A stretch of 39,671 nucleotides of DNA, from assembly GCA_014804245.1 (NCBI GenBank), contig JAAVAE010000022.1, forward strand, positions 1-39,671, in the 5' to 3' direction. The position numbers were made by a program, and so were the translations under genes. The notes below the pieces were generated by a model. It was not told where the DNA came from. It saw nothing but the letters and a program-made list of their open reading frames with translations, and searched no databases. This stretch comes from Lachnospiraceae bacterium. Its GTDB lineage: Bacteria; Bacillota; Clostridia; Lachnospirales; Lachnospiraceae. Shown piece after piece: positions 36,009 to 39,671 of this stretch. The stretch's first letter is position 1, and each line of letters starts with the position of its first letter.

Positions 36009-37055
36009 ATGGCACATATAAGTATCATCATTCCCTGCTATAACGCTTCTCCCTATATTGATCGTTGCCTTACCTCTATCACAACACAGACAATTGGTAT
36101 CGATTTTCTTAAAATCATCTGCATTGACGATGCTTCTACAGATGATACTTGGCAACGCCTTTCACAATGGGAACAACTTTACCCGGACAATATTCTATTA
36201 GTCCATTTTGATACAAGGGCAAAACAAGGTGCCGCTCGTAATGTTGGTATGCAATATGTCGATACCCCCTATGTATCTTACCTCGATGCTGATGACTGGA
36301 TTGAACCTGATTACTTTAGTATTATGTATACTTACGCCACAAAATTTAGTTGTGAAGTTGTTTGTTGTTCCTTCGAGCGCGACTTTTCTACTGAACTTAC
36401 ATACTTGACAAACAGAGGCACCGAGAGGAGCACTCGTTTTCTCGTAATTGATTCAGATGAAAAAAGAAAATTTTTTCTTCATGTAAGAAGCATGGGCTAT
36501 TCCGCATGGGGCAAATTGCTTCGCACTGATTTTTTAAATAGTCATGGAATTTATTTTCTCGAAAACATTGCCTATGAAGATAATTTCTGGAGTTCTCTGC
36601 TCCATTTGTATGCAGAACACGTCGTAATAGTAGAAGAAAAATTATACCATTACTTTGTAAATCCCAATTCTACTATTATGAAAGAAAATGCAGATTATCA
36701 TACTGATTACATAACCGTATATCTACTCTTATGGAGAGAATGGATTAAACGAGGTTTCTATCCACATTTTAAACATGAATTAGAATACGACTATCTTTAT
36801 TCTTTTTACTTTTGTTTTTTAAGGATCCTCATAGTACGCTATACGACCCCTTCATATTCCTTATTTTTATTATTGAAACAGCTTTTTTTAGAACGCGTAC
36901 CCGATTATTGCACAAATCCATATATTGACGAGCATTTTAGTGATTTTCACAAATTAATGCTTCAGCCTTTATCAACACCAATCTGCAAAAAGGATTTCCT
37001 AATATTTGCTGAGCATGCAAAAGTATATTGGAAGATTCAAGCCCAAGAACAGTAG
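36009..37055 (+). CDS. GT2 glycosyltransferase, paralog D
   Basis: A 348-residue GT2 enzyme, fourth paralog: SIIIPCYNASPYIDRCLTSI, IDDASTDDTWQ, KQGAARNVGMQYV and DADDW. The C-terminal region has AYEDNFWSSLLHLYAEHVV, YHYFVNPNSTIM, DYHTDYIT and ends VYWKIQAQEQ. AAGGAAGG precedes the ATG. Closest in the C-terminal half to paralog B (LRILIVRYTTPSYSL against LKILFLRYTAPSYSL). It is 20 bp before the CgeB-like gene and so in the same unit. Confidence 0.87.
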   Translation: MAHISIIIPCYNASPYIDRCLTSITTQTIGIDFLKIICIDDASTDDTWQRLSQWEQLYPDNILLVHFDTRAKQGAARNVGMQYVDTPYVSYLDADDWIEPDYFSIMYTYATKFSCEVVCCSFERDFSTELTYLTNRGTERSTRFLVIDSDEKRKFFLHVRSMGYSAWGKLLRTDFLNSHGIYFLENIAYEDNFWSSLLHLYAEHVVIVEEKLYHYFVNPNSTIMKENADYHTDYITVYLLLWREWIKRGFYPHFKHELEYDYLYSFYFCFLRILIVRYTTPSYSLFLLLKQLFLERVPDYCTNPYIDEHFSDFHKLMLQPLSTPICKKDFLIFAEHAKVYWKIQAQEQ

Positions 37056-37075
37056 AACAGAAAGGTAATATATCA

Positions 37076-38251
37076 ATGAAAGTATTATTTTTAGAATGGA
37101 ACGGATATGGAAACAAGGATATGCTTAATGCATATAAGCATCTTGGTCATCAAGTTGCGACTTTTCCCTATTCCACTTTGCTTTGCCGCAGTGACCCCGA
37201 TTATGAACGTTCCCTAACCAATGAAATCCACAAGCAGTCTCCTGATTATATTTTTACTTTTAATCACTATCCAGTAGTGGCAAAAGTATGTAATAACAAA
37301 GGCATTCCATATGTATCCTGGATTTATGATAGTCCATTTGTGCCGTTGTATTCCTACACGACTATTTTCCCATGTAACTTTATTTTTATTTTTGACAAAG
37401 ACTTTTGCTTCGAATTTCAAAAAAATGGGATCAATACCGTTCATTATCTTCCAATGGCCGCTAATACCGACCGTTTAGATGCCATGGCAAACTATTCGGA
37501 CTTTCAAAATTCTCCTTACGTCAACAAAACGGATATCTCTTTTGTAGGTTCTTTATATACAGAAGAAGCACGAAAGGGATTTTTTGACCGCTTTAAGAAT
37601 ATTACACCATATACCAGAGGTTATTTAGACGGCATTATGGCATCTCAAAAAAATGTATTTGGCTATAATTTTATTCAAGAGCTCTTAACACCTGATATTA
37701 TGGCGGACTTACAGCATTCCTGCCCCGTCGAAAAAAATTATGATGGTGTTGAATCAGAAGAATATATTTATGCCCAATATTTTATTAACCGGCAGATAAC
37801 TGCCACCGAACGCACTGAAATCATCCAGTATATCGCCCAATATTTTCCTATGGATTTATATACTTCCGCCAAAGGATTCCAACATCCTAATGTAATTCTT
37901 CATGAACCGATAGATTATTACAATATTGCGCCATATGTGTATAAGTCTTCCAAAATCAATTTGAATATGTCCTTGCGAAGCATCAAAAGCGGTATGCCCC
38001 TACGCGTATTTGATATTATGGGTGCCGGAGGTTTTTTACTGAGCAATTTCCAATCAGATTTTCTCGATTTTTTTACTCCTGGTGACGATTTTGCTTTTTA
38101 TGACAGTCAAAAAGATTTAGTTGATAAAATTAACTATTATCTGCATAATGAAGCGGAGCGCCAACAGATGGCAATCTCTGCTCACAAGAAAATCCAGGCG
38201 CAACACACATTTATACACCGAATCAAAGAAATGGAATCTTATCTTCCATAA
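37076..38251 (+). CDS. CgeB-type glycosyltransferase (plus-strand copy)
   Basis: A 391-residue paralog of the minus-strand CgeB protein at 26172. N-terminal KVLFLEWNGYGNKDMLNAY, YVSWIYDSPFVPLYSY (about 83-98) and CNFIFIFDKDF. The C-terminal GT-B half has YKSSKINLNMSLRSIKSGMP and RVFDIMGAGGFLLSNFQSDF near 299-340. ATG 37076 has AGAAAGG 10 bases upstream; an earlier in-frame ATG inside the previous gene is rejected. It is followed after 16 bp by a GT2-TPR gene. Acceptor unknown; may add a sugar to the flagellin glycan. Confidence 0.82.
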   Translation: MKVLFLEWNGYGNKDMLNAYKHLGHQVATFPYSTLLCRSDPDYERSLTNEIHKQSPDYIFTFNHYPVVAKVCNNKGIPYVSWIYDSPFVPLYSYTTIFPCNFIFIFDKDFCFEFQKNGINTVHYLPMAANTDRLDAMANYSDFQNSPYVNKTDISFVGSLYTEEARKGFFDRFKNITPYTRGYLDGIMASQKNVFGYNFIQELLTPDIMADLQHSCPVEKNYDGVESEEYIYAQYFINRQITATERTEIIQYIAQYFPMDLYTSAKGFQHPNVILHEPIDYYNIAPYVYKSSKINLNMSLRSIKSGMPLRVFDIMGAGGFLLSNFQSDFLDFFTPGDDFAFYDSQKDLVDKINYYLHNEAERQQMAISAHKKIQAQHTFIHRIKEMESYLP

Positions 38252-38267
38252 GAAAGGAGGCTATAAT

Positions 38268-39320
38268 ATGAAGCCTTTCTCAGTCTGCATGATTGCCAAA
38301 AATGAAGAAAAAAATATTGAACGCTGTCTGAAGAGTATTCAGGATTTTGATTGTGAAATTATTGTTGTTGACACCGGTTCTACAGATAAGACAAAGGAAA
38401 TCGCCCAGCAATATGCCACGAAAGTATTGGAATTTGATTGGATCAATGACTTTAGCGCCGCACGCAATTTTTCAATTTCCAATGCCTCTTATGACTGGAT
38501 TCTGATTTTGGACTGTGATGAGTGGGTCCAAGAAAGTAATTCGGAAGAATTTATGCAGCTTGCCCGCACTTACCCCACATACATTGGACGCCTGAAAAGA
38601 AAAAATCTCACTTACATGGATTCTGAAAAACAAGTTTATATTGATATGGTTGAGCGTTTTTTCAACAGACGCTACTATCATTATGAAGGTTCAATTCACG
38701 AACAAGTTACTCCTTCTTCCCCCCGGGACTTAATTGCATTTGATATCCCACTGACAATTCTCCACTCCGGCTATGTAGGGACAAAGGAGGAATTAGAAGA
38801 TAAAAGAATTCGCAATATGACCTTGCTCATGCAAGAACTTGAAAGGAATCCTGATGACCCATACCTATATTTTCAAATTGGACAGGAATATTACTGCATG
38901 GATGATTATGAAAATGCCGCTTCCTATTATGGAAAAGTTCTTACCTATGACCTTCCTCCTACTATGGAATATCTCCGCATGACTGTACAGGCTTATGGAA
39001 ACTGTCTGCTCCACCTTGACCGCATAGAAGAAGCACTGCAATACGAACAGATCTACGATACATTTGGTAATACACCTGATTTTATATTTCTCATGGGCCG
39101 TATTTACTATTTATCTGGTCAGCCTCTCAAGGCTTTAACAGAATTTATTAAAGCAACTTCCATGAACGACCCTCACGCAGAAGGTACAAACACATATCTC
39201 TCTTGGTACTACATTGCCCTTATTTATGAGCGAATGGGAGATGTGGAAACAGCTAAAAGTTTTTATCAAAAATGCGGTGACTTTGATGCTGCAAAAAAGC
39301 GACTGGCAAATCTTCTATAA
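38268..39320 (+). CDS. GT2-TPR glycosyltransferase, paralog 2
   Basis: A 350-residue enzyme like paralog 1: SVCMIAKNEEKNIERCLKSI (5-24), VDTGSTDKTKEIA, NDFSAARNFSIS, metal site DCDEW near 81-85, and the acceptor region FFNRRYYHYEGSIHEQVTPS. The C-terminal part is TPR-like (DPYLYFQIGQEYYCMDDYEN, FIFLMGRIYYLSGQPLKALT). AGAAAGGAGG lies before ATG 38268; a long in-frame extension upstream overlaps the previous gene and is not used. Last gene of the unit, tail-to-tail with flagellin. The position makes it the best candidate for the transferase that attaches the first sugar to flagellin, but that is inference. Confidence 0.85.
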   Translation: MKPFSVCMIAKNEEKNIERCLKSIQDFDCEIIVVDTGSTDKTKEIAQQYATKVLEFDWINDFSAARNFSISNASYDWILILDCDEWVQESNSEEFMQLARTYPTYIGRLKRKNLTYMDSEKQVYIDMVERFFNRRYYHYEGSIHEQVTPSSPRDLIAFDIPLTILHSGYVGTKEELEDKRIRNMTLLMQELERNPDDPYLYFQIGQEYYCMDDYENAASYYGKVLTYDLPPTMEYLRMTVQAYGNCLLHLDRIEEALQYEQIYDTFGNTPDFIFLMGRIYYLSGQPLKALTEFIKATSMNDPHAEGTNTYLSWYYIALIYERMGDVETAKSFYQKCGDFDAAKKRLANLL

Positions 39321-39338
39321 TATATTAAATGCATAGTT

Positions 39339-39368
39339 AAAAGGGAATGGATTTCTCCATTCCCTTTT
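39339..39368. terminator. Bidirectional terminator between the GT operon and flagellin
   Basis: A perfect 13-bp stem AAAAGGGAATGGA / TCCATTCCCTTTT with a 4-base loop, A-rich on one side and T-rich on the other. It serves both converging transcripts. Confidence 0.85.
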
Positions 39369-39401
39369 GGTAGTTTACTGCAATGTTTATACTCTCACTG
39401 A

Positions 39402-39671
39402 TTAGCCAAGTAAGGATAATACACCCTGGTTAGCCTGGTTAGCCTGTGCCAACATAGCCTGACCTGCCTGAGCAAGAATCTGGTTGTTGGAGTACTTAAC
39501 CATCTCTGTTGCCATATCTGTATCACGGATAGCAGATTCAGCAGATGTTGTGTTCTCTACAACGTTGTTCAAGTTGTTAACTGTGTGCTCAAGTCTGTTC
39601 TGAGTAGCACCAAGTCTTGAACGCTGTTCTGATACGCACTGAAGAGCAGATTTAATACTGGAAACAGTCTT
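39402..39671 (-). CDS. Flagellin, C-terminal part (cut by window edge)
   Basis: The final 89 residues of a flagellin, the filament subunit. The sequence has LGATQNRLEHTVNNLNNVVE, TTSAESAIRDTDMATEMVKY and the D0 helix QILAQAGQAMLAQANQANQG with the terminal VLSLLG. These are the conserved D1/D0 C-terminal segments that form the filament core. A Cys occurs in ALQCVSEQR, unusual for a flagellin. The rest of the gene continues beyond 39671. It faces the glycosyltransferase operon, and a shared terminator separates them. Confidence 0.97.
   Translation of the reverse strand, partial: KTVSSIKSALQCVSEQRSRLGATQNRLEHTVNNLNNVVENTTSAESAIRDTDMATEMVKYSNNQILAQAGQAMLAQANQANQGVLSLLG

Noticed and set aside
38121-38267. 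49-codon extension of the last GT2-TPR gene
   Set aside because: It overlaps the previous gene, has no family resemblance, and a strong AGGAGG site marks the inner ATG.
39430-39460. Tandem GGTTAGCCT-like repeat in flagellin
   Set aside because: It encodes the ordinary QANQANQ heptad part of the flagellin C-terminus.

Overview
The window looks like chromosomal DNA of a motile, low-to-moderate GC Gram-positive of the Lachnospiraceae / Clostridium cluster XIVa type. This is inferred from the protein sequences, the strong AGGAGG ribosome sites, the classic TTGACA-17-TATAAT promoters, and a ribosomal/RNA polymerase cluster that lies close to a flagellin locus.

Region 1 (1-4380) is a decaying accessory zone on the minus strand. 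It holds a frameshifted and truncated AlbA_2/ATPase-type gene whose end coincides with a palindromic recombinase-like motif array, two small hypothetical genes, an XRE regulator, a winged-helix fragment, a four-helix membrane protein whose start looks frameshifted, and a fic gene that has lost its catalytic core.

Region 2 (4382-22641) is core information-processing DNA, all on the minus strand. In transcription order it contains rpmG-secE-nusG-rplK-rplA, a CapA-family gene, rplJ-rplL, rpoB-rpoC, and rpsL-rpsG-fusA-tuf. Individual promoters, terminators, an L10 leader with attenuator and an L1-type leader that mimics the 23S L1 site can be read directly. Between rplL and rpoB lie two 138-bp structured repeats in opposite orientation. 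Each has its own perfectly self-complementary 22-bp arms although the arm sequences differ between copies, so there is covariation. A second nested palindrome lies between nusG and rplK.

Region 3 (22842-39671) looks like a flagellin-modification island. It starts with a FliD-like filament protein and ends with the C-terminus of a flagellin gene. Between them are UDP-galactopyranose mutase, two small XRE regulators, two CgeB-type glycosyltransferases, four paralogous GT2 enzymes, two GT2-TPR enzymes of the kind often found beside flagellin, a TPR-GT2-methyltransferase fusion, a GT11 fucosyltransferase and a second fucosyltransferase-fold protein. The plus-strand genes form three transcription units, each preceded by a nearly identical promoter block. 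The likely joint task is to assemble a complex O-glycan, possibly with galactofuranose and fucose-like sugars, on flagellin. The functional link to flagellin is inferred from position, not shown.
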